Source of the DNA: Typhlomys cinereus
Taxonomy: Eukaryota > Chordata > Mammalia > Rodentia > Platacanthomyidae
Assembly: GCA_023101885.1 (NCBI GenBank)
Contig: JALPQD010000240.1
Span: forward strand, 1,457,501 to 1,521,500
Length of the DNA stretch: 64,000 nt
Reading direction: 5' to 3'
The number at the start of each line of letters is the position of its first letter. Position 1 is the stretch's first letter. Below the pieces are notes generated by a model. That model saw only the letters and a program-made list of their open reading frames with translations. It was not told the origin of the DNA and ran no database searches. Of the stretch, positions 1 to 11,825 are shown one piece after another. A program made the position numbers and the translations under genes.

Positions 1-1640
1 GGCATGTCATGGTCCCCTGTAGGAACAAGTCAGGGAAAGACCAGAGGAGACCTCTTAATCTCATAGACATATTAAGCCAAGAAATGAAGTCCTTGTCTCT
101 AGTGATGATCAAGCGGGCTAGAGACACATCAGATACTCCTAAAAAGGCCAACTCAGATGGCTGTCTGTCATCTGTTAGGGTCATGTCAAGCTGGTTCAAG
201 GATAGCGAAATTGTCTCATGTTTCACTAAATAATTACAATGGCATTCTTTACATTCCAATGTTTATGAAGTTCTTTCATATCTATTAGTTTGTTGGGCAT
301 ATTGGAAACTAAATTTCAGCTTCAAATCAACACATTTCTTTTTTGTTCATGTTGTTTTGTCCGCATGTAATATGCTTTTCTTATAAAGAACTCATTTTTA
401 TGCCAACCATATTAGTAATGCCCTATTATTGTTTTGTTATTTAATTATAAATTAAAATATGTAGTTCATAGGACTTTTGACCAGAACTAAGCAAAAAATC
501 AAAATACAAATGAGAAAATAACCTAATTTATAAATAACATTTCTCTGAACCAATTATCTTATTTTCATAGGAAACACAATTAAGGAGAAATCTGCCTATT
601 AAATTCCTCAAAAGACTACAAAAAATTTAAAAAGTACTGTTCCTTTAAATCCCAATGGACACCAGCTTTATCATTTCTATCTTTCTTATTTCCTGTTCTA
701 GTGCAAACTGATAAGGCTTCCTGTTCAGCAGAGAAACGTGGACCTGAGGTTTGAGGCATCCACATCGCTAATCTAAAAATGGGAGCCAGTTCTGTCCAGT
801 TCCTTGCAGATGTAGGTGCAGGTGCTTTCTTTTCTCCTGAAATTCCTGTCAGCATCTTTGGTCTTGCCAGTGTTGATACAGCCGTCCTGTCATGCACACA
901 GTGGCTTCACTGCACTCTATGAGGGATAGAGCAAGCTGACACCATTCCCCTGTTCAGCTCAACATACAGGACAGAGAACAAGAGAAGGCAGCAGGAACCA
1001 TAGGCAGGCATAGCAGAGGGTATTAACAGGCCTCGTTCTTAGGTGAATGCTGAGAACATTCCAACAGAGTGCTGCGGTGACAAAGGAAGTATCATGTCTT
1101 TGGCCGGATGGTTCCATTCATCAGCATTGTGAGGCCATGCATGGTGAAACTCAATATGCCTTGTGTGAGGTTATATAAACCATAGTTTGTCAAAATGTGG
1201 TTAGTAAAGAAAGCTACTCACGTTAGAACAATGAATGCATGCTCTGTGAATGAAGAAGTATGGGCAAAATCAACTGAGATACTTTTAGGAGTTATCTCCT
1301 AAAGAACTGCAGACTGGAAAACCTTCACTATTTCCATAAAACAAAAGTTCTGGCCTTGGCAGAATGTGTTGTCAAGGCACTCAGATGAGGTCAAGACAGC
1401 CGACCTGCTTCTACCTTTCTGAGATGGTATGAATCGATGCATTTCTGGCTCCTTCCTGGTAGGAGCCTTGAGACTGTGTGCTCAAGGGCCAGCCCACCCC
1501 AAGTGGCTCTGTTACCACAGTAAGTCTGGCTGCCTGCTGGGCCATCTGTGTGAGTAACCATACTAGGGTGATTGTCAGCGATGATGATACCCATACAAGC
1601 CTTCCTGCTCTTTCTTCATTCCTATTATTTATGAAAGAGA
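1..1640. other. Single-copy noncoding DNA, no gene seen
   Basis: About 1.6 kb of AT-rich sequence. The open frames are short, overlap on both strands and resemble no protein I know. I recognise no repeat or RNA gene here. Confidence 0.6.
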
Positions 1641-1644
1641 TCAT

Positions 1645-1740
1645 TTTGTAGTCTAGGCAGTTAAACTTGTGATCATCTTGCCTTCACCTTCCCCAAGAGC
1701 TGGGATTACACCACCTTGTCCAGGGTCTTCCTACTTCTCC
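1645..1740 (-). repeat. B1-like SINE fragment
   Basis: The stretch around 1650-1715, ending in agctgggattaca, is the reverse complement of the 7SL-derived B1 core (tgtaatcccagct). It is short and diverged, so only the SINE class is supported. Confidence 0.55.
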
Positions 1741-1795
1741 TTCTTTCTAGAAAGAAACTGCTCACAGAACAAACAGCACTTATCAAGCAAAAACA

Positions 1796-2055
1796 AGGAC
1801 CAGTGAGATGACTCAGGGTAAAGTCTTTGCCTTGCAAGCAAAAGGACCTGAGCTAGGATCCCAGATCACACATAAAATGGCTGGGAAATGAAAACGGCCA
1901 GTAATTCCTGCCCTGGAAGGCAGAGCCTGGGAAACCCCAGAGCAAAGTAATGAGGAGGCAGAGCTATTTAGAATGAGTCCTAGAATGCCAGTATTTAGAA
2001 TGTGTGTATTGTGTGCAAAAAAAGAAAAGACAGAGCAACCAGGTTCACATTCAGC
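1796..2055 (+). repeat. Old copy of the B2-like tRNA-headed SINE
   Basis: The head (agtgagatgactcagg, then ccttgcaagcaaaaggacctgag) and the middle (gcagagcctgggaaacccc) align with the young copies at 14636, 36322 and 45704, with many substitutions. An extra A-rich stretch near 1975-2030 separates the middle from the 3' part. No clear TSD is visible. Confidence 0.8.
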
Positions 2056-3840
2056 TGTAGGGCCTGGCGTGTGGGCCTGGGGAATCCCAGCTCAACTGAG
2101 CTCCTTTCAGGACTGGCTGGCACCCTCTGAAGGTTGACTTCCCACTGTGAACTTAGCAGCGGTATGTTTTATTTCTTAATCTCTCTTTTTATACAGAGAA
2201 TAAATGCCCCAAGTACAATTACACTAAGATTACTAGCATCGCAATAGAAACATCACCCAAAGCAGTAACTCGGAAATTCTTTCATCTATGCGAGTGAACA
2301 GCAGTTTGCATGCCTTGGTATTATTTTCATCTGTTTCCTTGGCCTCCCTCCTCTGTAGTTATTGTCTCTGAAATATATGTGGCTTTGTTTAATTCCAGTG
2401 CTGAATGTTGGATATGGAAAAGAGTATTCTTAATTATATTACGTATATTGAAGCATAGTGCATTGCTATGGATCTTCCGTGCCGCAGAAGTGTTATGCTC
2501 TCTGGTGAAGATGTTGCTGGCATGTCTCCCCAGTGGGTCTTGGAGCTAAACAGGTCAGAGTCTCTAGACCTATTCATTAAGTGCATTTCTCCATAGACAT
2601 GCTTACCTGGCTCTGTAGCCAGCAAGCTCAGGGTGGGTTTTCTAGAGTTCAGCATTTTTATTTTAGCCCACTCTTAAAAACTCACTGCAGGGTTCAGTTC
2701 TAACAGAGCTTTCCCGCCCAAGATCAAGGCAGGCTGAATCGGGGGATGGGAAGGGCATCTTTCCCTGGCTGCCCTGGATATCATGACACTGTCTCTTAAA
2801 TTGCACCAAGTCAAAGCATAGCACAGTCCAAATGCAGCTATACCGTACTGTACCGGACTATGCCGTGCCGTGCCGTGCCTAACCATGCCATACTATACCA
2901 TACCAATTATATATTATCTTTTACAATAGTGAAGAATAGAAATCCTCAGACAAGCTGTCACCAAGTACAAAACATTCCCTCTCTCACTCTCAGCCTTGAC
3001 TTTCCTCTGTTGCAGCGCTCGCTGGCAGTGATTCTGCTGCTGTGATTTGCTGGAGTGAGCAGCCTCTGTACAGGACTTGGGCCCAGACACCACATGGCGT
3101 CAAGAACGTAGGTCCTGCTGCATGACTTGTGGGGCTCAATGCAAAATGACACTGTGAGGCCTCCAGCTTTGAGGTTCAAGTGACAATTTGAACTGGAACT
3201 TTCAGAGAACATGGACATTTTGCCAAAAAAAAAAAATCATGCACTCTACGATCAGTTGCCTGAAAAACAGAGAGAGGGTCTTTCCCATAATATTGTTGTG
3301 GATAGGAGTGTCACAAGTCAGGGATATTCCTAGAATTAGCAAGTGGGTAATTTAATTACAAGAGCTGCTGACTTGTCAGGGACTTCTGAATTTCTTTGCC
3401 ATGGGAAAATGGGCAGATGCACTGGAAAGAAAAGCAGAACGCTGGGTTATGCCCACTTGACTCCTAATCTTTGGTCCCTGCTTGGGGTGTCTGTATTGGG
3501 TTTGGAGGTGGACGCATCTCTCTGTACCTTGATTCTTCCTGATGCCAGGCACAGAGACTGGAAGCGCCATGTGACTGTCTATATACATGTTGACGTTGAT
3601 GTGACTTCTCAAGTGGCCCTCAGGGTCTCAATTTAAGAAATAATAACGACACCTGTGATAGTGGAACACTTCACCTTTGTCAGGAAGTGAGCTTTGTTTT
3701 CCTCTCAAGATCTTCTTACCAGAATCGTTGCTTGTGTTCTCGGTTCTCGTGTGTTTGAATGATGACAGCAGGCGTCACACCTTCTATTATGTCTGTCATG
3801 CAAACAAAAGTTTGGACTAAGATTTGAATCCATAGCTTCT
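2056..3840. other. Single-copy noncoding DNA
   Basis: No recognisable gene or interspersed repeat apart from the small pentamer array near 2850-2905. Open frames are short and conflicting. Confidence 0.55.
2850..2905. repeat. Imperfect 5-bp tandem repeat (tgccg / taccg / tacca)
   Basis: About eleven units such as tgccg, tgccg, tgcct, tacca and tacca run head to tail. The variants differ mainly by transitions, as expected of a decaying microsatellite. Confidence 0.75.
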
Positions 3841-3844
3841 TTTT

Positions 3845-4347
3845 GCTTTTTTTTTTTATTACTGTTTTTGCCTAGTTATACAAGCTCCATTGGTACTCTC
3901 CTGCTTCTCCCTGCCCCCTCTTTCTCCCTATTGTCCCCCATCTCACTCTCCCCCCTTCCCAATCTCCCCCTTTTTCCTTCCTTCCTCTTTTCGGGTGCTT
4001 CCTGCTTTTCTTCTCCCTTCCTCCAGAGCATCTGTTCATGTGGGTGCTAAATTTCCCTCTAAGTCATCTACACTAGTGAAGGTTCAAGACTTGGTGGCAT
4101 AGCTTGGAGCCCCTTCTTGGGCTGCCTGCTAGCATGGGTACTCTATTATGACCGTTTAACCCCTTGTCTCTAAGGATCCTCCTGCCTGAAGCCTTCTCCC
4201 CTGTGATCAGTGCTAGACTTTGGGGGGTTGTTAACATGTCAGCCATTGTGCAGATTAGGCAAGGTCCATTCACACTGTGGCTATGTCCTGGCTGCAGCCC
4301 TGACTTGTGTGGAATATCTTGCATATCGTTGGCCCTCCCCATCTTTA
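3845..4347 (-). mobile_element. Older L1 3'UTR, distal part (split by the element at 4348)
   Basis: A T-run near 3848-3859 is the poly(A) tail read on the opposite strand. A C/T-rich tract (the L1 3'UTR polypurine tract in reverse) follows, then sequence homologous to the 3'UTRs at 4543 and 27480, including tgtgtggaatatcttgcat. The same element resumes at 5626 after a younger L1 insertion. Confidence 0.85.
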
Positions 4348-5609
4348 TTTATTTATTTTTTTAAGGAGGCGGAGCAATTCAGGATTATTCCTGATAATAC
4401 CCTTGGGACTTCACAGGCACATGCACACACACACACTCAAATGCCTTCTTATACACATGCTTGTGTGTACATGTACACACACGTGTGCGCGCAAGTCCTC
4501 TTATATTCAAATTCTTCTGTGTCTTGTCTATAATTTTCATTTCTTTTTTTAACGTTTTTTATTATTATTTCCGCTCATACAAACTTAATAGGTACACCGG
4601 TTCCCGGCCTCCCTCCTCCCCCCGCAACCCCCCTGCTCCCCCTCCCCTCAGTCTTCCCTCCCCATCCCCCAGTGCCTCCTCCCCATCCCCAATCACCGGA
4701 GAATCCTTTAATATGCATGCCAGATTCTCCTCTGGGCCCTTCTCTCCGATGACCTACAAGGACCCAGGGGCATTTCCCTGAACCCTTTCCTGGTTCCCCT
4801 TAAGCATAGGAACACTACTGTGGCTGCCAATCCCTTGCCTCCAAGGATCTTGGTGCCTTTAGCAAATGCTAGACTTTGTGGGGTCAGTAGTGTGTTGGAC
4901 ATTGCGCAGGGCATGCAAAGTCCAATTATGATTGGTTTGACCCTAACTTGTGTGGAGTATCTTGCATATCATTACTCCTCCCATCCTTTTGCTCTTACAA
5001 TATTACCGCCCCCTCTTCTGCAAATTTCCCTGAGCTTCAGGATGGGGAGAGATTAGGCTGGCCTAGTTTTAGGTGGTTGATGTAGAGCCTCTGAAGTTCT
5101 GGATTATGATTTGTTGATTTTCTTTTGCAGTTTTGCTGCTCCTGCAATGCCCTTCGCTCCATCCTGATGGGTATTAGATGTCACCCCCTGGCCAGAGATA
5201 AAAAGCTGTTAAACTAGAGTCTTGTTATAAGAGTATATTCAAAGGTAGATGTAATAAAAGTAGGAAACCGCAGTGAGGGAAGGGTCAATCACCCATTTGC
5301 CAAATGGTTACTTTTTATCTTCCAGACTATAATCCCTCCCCTTCTGGTGAGATTATACCCCCTCAGTTGTAAATGATCAGGAAGGAAAGTCTGTGAACTT
5401 AACCAGATGTCTCATTACTTACTTGCAGTCCTTGATGAGGCCTATTTTCTCTGCTGTAACTATGGTCTCCTCTCTCCTTGTTTCTGGTGTGGCCCTCCTT
5501 CCCCATCCCTCCTGTTCATAATCTTTGCAATTACTGTAGGTTTACAGAGATTTATCTTTGAGTGTCTCTAGGTGGGCTGGATGGGTTTGGTACTATGAGC
5601 CACCTATTA
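4348..5609 (-). mobile_element. 5'-truncated L1 with apparent 3' transduction
   Basis: The insertion is bounded by identical 16-bp target duplications (gccctccccatcttta) at 4332-4347 and 5610-5625. On the minus strand it begins just downstream of where ORF2 would end and runs through the L1 3'UTR to an A-rich end near 4543. It continues through about 185 bp of non-L1 sequence holding a SINE fragment, then ends in a second A-rich tail (T-rich on the plus strand, 4348-4362). That order matches a read-through transcript polyadenylated at a downstream site. Confidence 0.85.
4363..4520 (+). repeat. 3' part of B2-like SINE with (CA)n, carried inside the L1 insertion
   Basis: The segment gattattcctgataat, then cttcacaggcacatgcacac, corresponds to the 3' part and CA tail of the older SINE at 11530 (gtgattcctcatgtt, then ctccacaggcacac). 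The SINE head is missing. It lies between the two A-rich ends of the surrounding L1. Confidence 0.65.
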
Positions 5610-5625
5610 GCCCTCCCCATCTTTA

Positions 5626-5745
5626 GGCTCTTACAATCTTGCCACCCCCTCTTCCTTAAGGTTCCCTGAGCGTTAGGATGGGGAAAGATTTGGCTGGTCT
5701 GGTTCTGGGTGAATATTGTAGGGTCTTTGGTGTTCTGAATTATTG
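5626..5745 (-). mobile_element. Older L1 3'UTR, proximal part
   Basis: Continues the element at 3845-4347: after the duplicated target (5610-5625) come ggctcttacaatcttgcc and ccctgagcgttaggatgggg, which match the same 3'UTR interval in the L1 copies at 27869 and 33416. Homology fades near 5740. Confidence 0.8.
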
Positions 5746-6312
5746 AACAAACACTTCTTAGATTCTCCAGTTTAATTTTTGTCCATTATTCCATGGTTGG
5801 GTTATGTAATTCTGACACAAGAGCATCCAACTAGCACCTGGCCTAATTATGCCTGCTGGGAATGTTTCCTTTCTGGCTTGCTGTGTTGTATGAGAGGCCC
5901 TGTGTGCTTTAATAAGAAGCCAACTAGTGGAATTGAGGGTGTCTGGCCTTGCTTTAGACATCTTTCCTATTCTTGATAATTGTGCAACACTTCCACTGGC
6001 CACATTGGTCTCCTTCAGAGAAATGCCACTGGGGGCGAGCCTGTTGCTATTGTTGTACAGTGTTGCAGGCCTGCTCAGTGCCCTGGCAAGCGTGGCTCGC
6101 CTGTCAACCCTGTTCCCTCGGTCACACCGACATGCTTTGCTAGCGTGGGTGTTACCAGCCATTTCACTAGAAACAGACCAGGTCTTGACAGCTTCTGGCA
6201 TTTCCATCTGCCCCATGCTCCTCCGCTCACTTGTTTTCTACAGATGTGTCTGATAATCCTTCGTCCTCTACCTGCGCTCTCTCTTACCCTTTCCCTTCCT
6301 CTTTCCTTCTCT
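5746..6312. other. Unassigned GC-richer sequence, open on both strands
   Basis: This 560-bp stretch is less AT-rich than its surroundings. It holds a 152-codon frame on the minus strand (5758-6216) overlapping 108- and 184-codon frames on the plus strand. I recognise no domain. The plus frame has a leucine/alanine-rich hydrophobic run near 6036-6108. Chance openness from higher GC content, or an old retrocopy or LTR, is more likely than a gene. Confidence 0.4.
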
Positions 6313-6314
6313 TC

Positions 6315-6650
6315 TTTCGTGTGCATGTATGTTCAAGTTGTGTATGTGGGTTTCCATGTGAGTAGGCTCATACGTACGAGGGGGCACATGCTTTCGAGTT
6401 CGCGTGTGTATGAAGCCAACAATGATACCAGGAAATCGCCTTCAGTAATTCTTCCAATCTTTGGTTTTGAGACAAGGAGTCTGACTAAACTCAGAGAACA
6501 GTTTGCTCTGGAAAATCCTGGGATCCACCATTGAGGACTGGAATTTATAGGTGGGAAGCCATAAACACTCCATATTTTCACATGGGATCTGGGGATTTGA
6601 ACTCTGGTTTTTTTACTTATATGGCAATTGTTTGTCTTCTGAGTCATCAA
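6315..6650 (-). repeat. B3-like SINE
   Basis: On the plus strand it runs from a TG-rich part (gtgcatgtatgttc) through ggttttgagacaaggagtct and ggggatttgaactctgg to cttctgagtcatcaactctgcc. That is the reverse-complement order of a B3 element. It is well diverged. Confidence 0.7.
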
Positions 6651-6770
6651 CTCTGCCTTTCTTAAGAGGGTTTTGCTTAGACTGTGGAGTCATACAGCCC
6701 AGGCTGACCTCCAATCTGTGGTCCTTAGCTTCTCGAACACTGGCATTATAGACACATATCTCTGGGCAGT
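6651..6770 (-). repeat. B1-like SINE
   Basis: Contains catacagcccaggctgacct and tggcattatagacacat, the reverse complement of the B1 body. It directly abuts the B3-like element. Confidence 0.7.
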
Positions 6771-7999
6771 TCTAATTACATCCCACAGATTCTTAAGTTC
6801 TGAGAATGCTCCCTCTTGGCTTCCTTGCGGTCTGTATGAACTGCTTGCTTCCTGAGAGACAGTGGGGTGCATTACCTCCTTGGAGCTCACTGGCATGAAG
6901 GCTTTCTCATTCACACATGACGCATCCTGCAAGCATATCTTCCTGCAAGCATATCTTCAGATATAAGATAATGTCCTGGGACATTTCAGCGTATGTGCTC
7001 ATTATCATTTCAGTATGAGACAGTTCTTTTTTAAGTTTTACTTTGATAGAGGTTACTAAATTGTGCAAACCTTATTTATAATCCAAATTTAATTATTGAT
7101 TCTCAAAGCATGAATTTATTCTCTTCTAATGTTAATTCTTGGTATCAAACAATGTTTTGCTACCCCCTTTTTTTAACCCAAGGAATGTGGGATTAGAAAT
7201 AAAAGTCAAAGATTTTAGGGAGTGACTTAGACATAGCTCCTAAACCATGCTGATTAACACATTTGGTTGACTTGGAACACCTGGAAAAGCAACTACATAC
7301 TAATTCTCTTAAAATGATTTACTTAAACATTTGCAGAAGATTCAGGTGTGTGATTTAATGGCACGATTAATTATTGGTGAGGTCTTTCTATTTCTGGCTA
7401 ATGGAAATCTGCATCATAGTACAAATTATGGCAGCAAGGAGAACAAATAAACAGGATTGTAGCTTTCATGTTTATTCTGGGAGTGTGTTGAAACAGTTTC
7501 ATTTTGATGTTAACTAGATTCTTTTCCTTTTTTTTTATCTTCCTCTCTCATCATTCTATCTCTTCCTCCTCTCCCTCTATCATTCTTTCCTTCCTCCCTC
7601 TCTTTCTCCTTCCCTTCTTTCCTCCATTCCTTCTTCTCCTTCCCTTCTTTCTGTTTATGTAAACAAAAAATATGAACACTGTTCTATGGGAGGATTTCCT
7701 TCAGAAGTATTAAAACTATGAAAAATACAAACAAATGGACAACAATGACTAAGGGTGTTTTTCCCCCCTCTGGATTAATCAGATGATCAGTAAAATCATC
7801 TTGATATTGCATTTGATATATACACATGTATACAAATGTGTACATTTATGTTCATAGAAATCATTCTGCTAATTTGTTCTCCAAGAAAGGCTAATTATTT
7901 GTGACATCTTGCTGATGGAAATGTAATTCTCCTAGTAATTATTTCTTATCTCTTTAGATTAGCTATTTTCTTCTTGACTTTTACCAGACTTTGAATGAA
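6771..7999. other. AT-rich single-copy noncoding DNA
   Basis: No gene or interspersed repeat recognised. A pyrimidine tract interrupts it at 7528-7652. The flanking AT-rich DNA has only short frames. Confidence 0.55.
7528..7652. repeat. Polypyrimidine tract, (CTTCC/CTCTT)n-like
   Basis: About 120 bp is almost entirely C and T, with recurring cttcctccctctctttctcc and ccttcccttctttc units. A short imperfect internal duplication (ccttcttctccttccc) is visible. It is a simple repeat, not a gene signal. Confidence 0.85.
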
Positions 8000-8500
8000 C
8001 AACCCAGCTAATAAAATGTGAGTTTAAAGCCCTTATAATCCTGCCGGTGGTAAATGGAGCCGCCTAAGGCGACACCTGGAAGGCACCATCCCTGCTCATC
8101 CAGGTGCTGGGACTGCTTTCCATTAGCCCCTTCTCTCGCTGAAGACTTCAAGATTTCTGGTAAAATGCAAATGTGCTCTTGGACATGCTTTGATAATTGG
8201 ACTTGAATGAGCCTAGCAGAACCCTGGGCACAGACCAAGGAAGTGCCAGGTGACTGGAAGCTCAGTAGCCCAGAGAATGGGGCAGGTCACCAAGAGTACG
8301 GCCGTCCCCATGGAGGAGGACCTGACAAGGCTAGAGACCAGACTTGCCCTGCAGGGTACTTGGCATCATGTCCTGAGGATGCAACTTGTTTCAGCAAGAG
8401 CCTCATCACTGGCGGGACTTCCCCTTCCCTCCTAATTAGCTGCACGGGACGAACAACTACTAAATTGTATTATTCTTTCATTTATTTACCATAGTATTTA
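8000..8500. other. Single-copy noncoding DNA
   Basis: GC-balanced sequence without recognised repeat. The longest frame (95 codons from 8207) has no recognisable domain and overlaps frames in other phases. Confidence 0.5.
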
Positions 8501-8505
8501 CTTAT

Positions 8506-8694
8506 TTGAGAGAGAGAGAGAGAGAGAGAGAGCCCCTGGGTGGATGCTTGGAGTAATCCATCGTCCTCTGAAGTTTATAGGGGAGCTGACTTCACATGCG
8601 TGTGGAGGCGTGAGCAGTCAGGCCTGGGGATTGAACTCAGGTCACCAGGTTTGTGCACAGGCAGCTTTACCCACTGAGCCATCTTCCCAGCCAG
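8506..8694 (-). repeat. B2-like SINE with (GA)n tail
   Basis: The plus-strand end cccactgagccatcttcccagcc is the reverse complement of a tRNA-headed SINE start (ggctgggaagatggctcag). The plus strand begins with (AG)n at 8510-8532. The segment between the (AG)n and the head contains a 66-bp block (8531-8596) repeated at 9521-9586. Confidence 0.75.
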
Positions 8695-9005
8695 AGTTAA
8701 TGGAATTTCTGAAGCAAGTCTGAGGTGCTCAGGGAAAGTTTCTGTTGACATCTACTGGTCTTTCCCTACTACACAATTTTTTAAAGTCAGATTTATTGAA
8801 GAATTCACATATAATAAAACACTCCCATTTTAATGGTGGAAAGGGTTTTGAGAAATGGAGCCTCTCATCCAGTCAGCCTTCCTCCCCAATCAGAATATTT
8901 CTCCCTCTTCAAAGCTTCACAGTGTCTCTCTGTGGTCTAGTGTCCCTCCTACCCACCTCTATAGCCTCCATCTGCTTTGGCCACTTTCAGATTGAACAGA
9001 AATCT
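8695..9005. other. Single-copy noncoding DNA
   Basis: No gene or named repeat recognised. The 99-codon frame ending here runs into the TG microsatellite and is not a protein signal. Confidence 0.5.
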
Positions 9006-9006
9006 G

Positions 9007-9090
<84 letters not shown>
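9006..9090. repeat. Compound microsatellite (TG)n(AG)n
   Basis: About 18 TG dinucleotides are followed directly by about 23 AG dinucleotides with no interruption. Confidence 0.97.
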
Positions 9091-9095
<5 letters not shown>

Positions 9096-9104
9096 TGTGT
9101 GTGC

Positions 9105-9390
9105 CATTCAGAACGTTTTTAATTTTTATTCTTTGACAGTTTCACAATGAATCTTTACTCTATATTACCTGATCTCATCCCCCTCTCTTTCTTACATTGC
9201 ACACCTTCTTTCCAACTGGTCTTCCCCTACTTTCGTATTCTCTTGTGTGTCACCCACCGAATTTCACCAGAGAGGTGAAATCACCATGTGTCTGCTGGAG
9301 CATGGGCAATATACCAATGACTCAGTGAAGAAAGTAGCTGTCATACCCACAGCCAGAACTCAGTGCATAGTCCTTCAGGGATCAAAGAAC
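9105..9390 (-). mobile_element. Lx-like L1 3'UTR fragment
   Basis: Reads from tttttattctttgacagttt through ctgatctcatccccctctc to gagcatgggcaatatacca and actcagtgaagaaagtag. From memory this matches the rodent Lx-type L1 3'UTR in reverse orientation. Family assignment is tentative. Confidence 0.6.
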
Positions 9391-9520
9391 ATCTTAATAG
9401 TGGAAAACTGGAATTCCATTGTGTTGGAACTGAGATTCAAAACTCTCACTGTTCCTTTACTTATTTCTAAACAAAGAAGTCTCTAGTTATTCTGAATACT
9501 TATTTGTTCAACTACATGCC

Positions 9521-9586
9521 AGCCCCTGGGTGGATGCTTGGAGTAATCCATCGTTCTCTGAAGTTTATAGGGGAGCTGACTTCACA
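9521..9586. repeat. Second copy of a 66-bp block
   Basis: Identical to 8531-8596 except for one C/T difference, at a spacing of exactly 990 bp. This copy lacks the SINE head and the (AG)n that flank the first one. The short word aatacttatt occurs on both sides of it (9496-9505 and 9587-9596). Confidence 0.95.
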
Positions 9587-9599
9587 AATACTTATTACG

Positions 9600-11525
9600 T
9601 ACTGTGCTCAGCAACCCATGTTATATTATCTAAAAGATGCTGGTTATCAGGGCACATTCATTAGGTCCTGTGGTTACAGTTACATTAACACTCGAAACAT
9701 ACAACAATGGGAACAGGAGGTGCATGTCTGCCTTCCAAAATCTAGGAACACCTGTCCACACACCACGGACTGCTTTTCAAAATGCAGCAATGGTCAGGAT
9801 CAGTAGACACCTGACAGGAAAGTTTTCTGAGCATTTTACCATGTTTTTGTCCTAGGCCTGTAAGCTTGGTCTTTGGCATTTTGACACATTTGCAGGTGGT
9901 TAACGGTAGAGACAGCAAAAGGAGCTCCTTGAATGCGGGCAAAGCATCTTTTGCACTCAGGATTTGGGAGGAACAACAGAGAACGACCAACTTTGGGTGT
10001 CTTTCATAAAAACACAATGGTAGACATGCAACAACTTCTGTCCCATTAGCACTCCCCCAACTTTCCTATTCACAGTAGGACTTTATCAGTGGGGAGGTGG
10101 AACTCAAATAATTCAAGTCTAAAAAAGAAGCTTCTTGTTTGAACAGACCTCGGTGACAGCTAGGATTCTGAGGAGAAAAAAGGGGCCCCAGTGAGGTAAA
10201 TGCTCTTGTGTTTATACAGCATGTGATGTGTTTTGAAGTTTCCCTGGACGAGAGAAGCCCTCTCTCCTACTTCAAAAGCCATTTTCATGTTTTTGGAATT
10301 ACTGGAAATTACGGGCTAACCTTCCTTCACACATAATTTATTTCTCCCAGTATCTCATACTTTGTGATAACATGCAAATACCATCTGTTGCACTTTTTCT
10401 TTATGGAGGGAGGAGGGGAAGAAGGAGCTTGGCAGAGCTGTTGCTGGTGCTGCAGAACCTTCCGTTGAAATCCACCTTCACCGTGGTGACATTTACTGGG
10501 GATGGCAGCTTGATCAACTGCAGATTTTCCTGCTGGTGAAGCTAAATTTCAAGCCGCATAGAATGCCGTCAGATGCTGCTGGGTTTTGAGCCAATGAGAA
10601 CTTGGGGAACTGTTTCCTTGTTCCCTCTTTTCCTATTGCAATAAAGTACCCATATGTGCCGAGTCGGCACCCATTCTACCCTGTACAAACTCAATTGCTC
10701 TCACATAACTTTTGCTTGGAATAAATGCACCCTCCTCATCTTAGAAGTTTCAACACTCACCAGAAATTCCAGTGCCTTCCCAGAGTCTTCATTTTTGCTT
10801 TCCTGAATATGAATTGATTTGTTTGAATGAAATGGCCAAGGTCTAGGCATATCTATTATTCATAAAGAAAAAATCTCCAAATCGTGTGTTCCGTTAGTCT
10901 ATTTCATCTGAGGCATGAGGTTTCATGCCAGTCCAGGTGAGCCAGACACAGGGCCATTATTCAACGCACAGGCTGCCTCCATCATTTCTCTGCCCACAAC
11001 GGTGAAAAGAGGTGATTTTACAAGTAAACAGGAAGCAAAAGCTTCCCCCACCCCCTAGGAACATGTTTAAGAATTTGATTTATGTTTCGTGCTAAGTCTT
11101 ACACCTGCAGTTCAAGCAAAGCCCAACTTGGCTGCCCCACAGAGTCTGGTTTATTAGGTATCAAGGAGTCGCAAGAAGCCATGTAATTAAAACCATAATT
11201 AACTGGAAAAGGAAAGTGCCACCTGAGTTTTGAGAGGCTGTCAATTTTATTTCCATTACAGCTCTCCTTCTGTTTCTCCTCTTGACTTTTTATTTTCCTT
11301 TGCTTGATAGGAAGATAATATCTATGTACCACATGACACATACAAACCCACAGATGTTCTTCCTGATGCCAGACCTTGTAAGGATGGAGATTCACCTCTT
11401 CATGGAGAAGGTCACAGGGCAGTTACCTGTTTTAGATTGTTGGGATGAACTCCTTCACAGCAGAAACTTTTGCAACTACTGACCTTGTGTGTGACTGATC
11501 TGAATGGAACTGGTGCACCTGACTA
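9600..11525. other. Single-copy noncoding DNA, no gene seen
   Basis: Nearly 2 kb without a recognised repeat. Frames of up to about 100 codons occur on both strands but none resembles a known protein. There is a 15-bp perfect inverted repeat at 10656-10670 (gtgccgagtcggcac). Confidence 0.5.
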
Positions 11526-11529
11526 GGAA

Positions 11530-11825
11530 AAGCTGGAATGAGGCTGGGGAGATAACTCAAGGGTTAAGCCTTTACCTCAAAAGGAAAAGGACCTGAGTTT
11601 AAATCTCAGAATCTACGTAGAAATGCCAGGCAGATATGGCAGAAGATTGCAATTCCAGTCCTGGAAGGTAGAGCCTGGGAAACCCCAGAGCAAATTAGGA
11701 GATAGAGCAAACCAGGGTGATTCCTCATGTTACCTTTGGACCTCCACAGGCACACTTACTTAAGTGCTCTCGGGTACACACACACACACGCACACACACT
11801 ATATGAAGCGTATGCATGTAAAAAG
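11530..11825 (+). repeat. Old copy of the B2-like SINE with (CA)n tail
   Basis: Head ggctggggagataactcaag and ggttaagcctttacctc, then gagcctgggaaaccccagag, then a CA tail around 11778-11801. It is diverged from the young copies; no clear TSD seen. Confidence 0.85.

Noticed and set aside
10656..10670. Inverted repeat gtgccgagtcggcac, reminiscent of a Cas9 tracrRNA terminal hairpin
   Set aside because: Only 15 bp, in a mammalian context with no repeats, cas genes or other tracrRNA parts; a chance palindrome.
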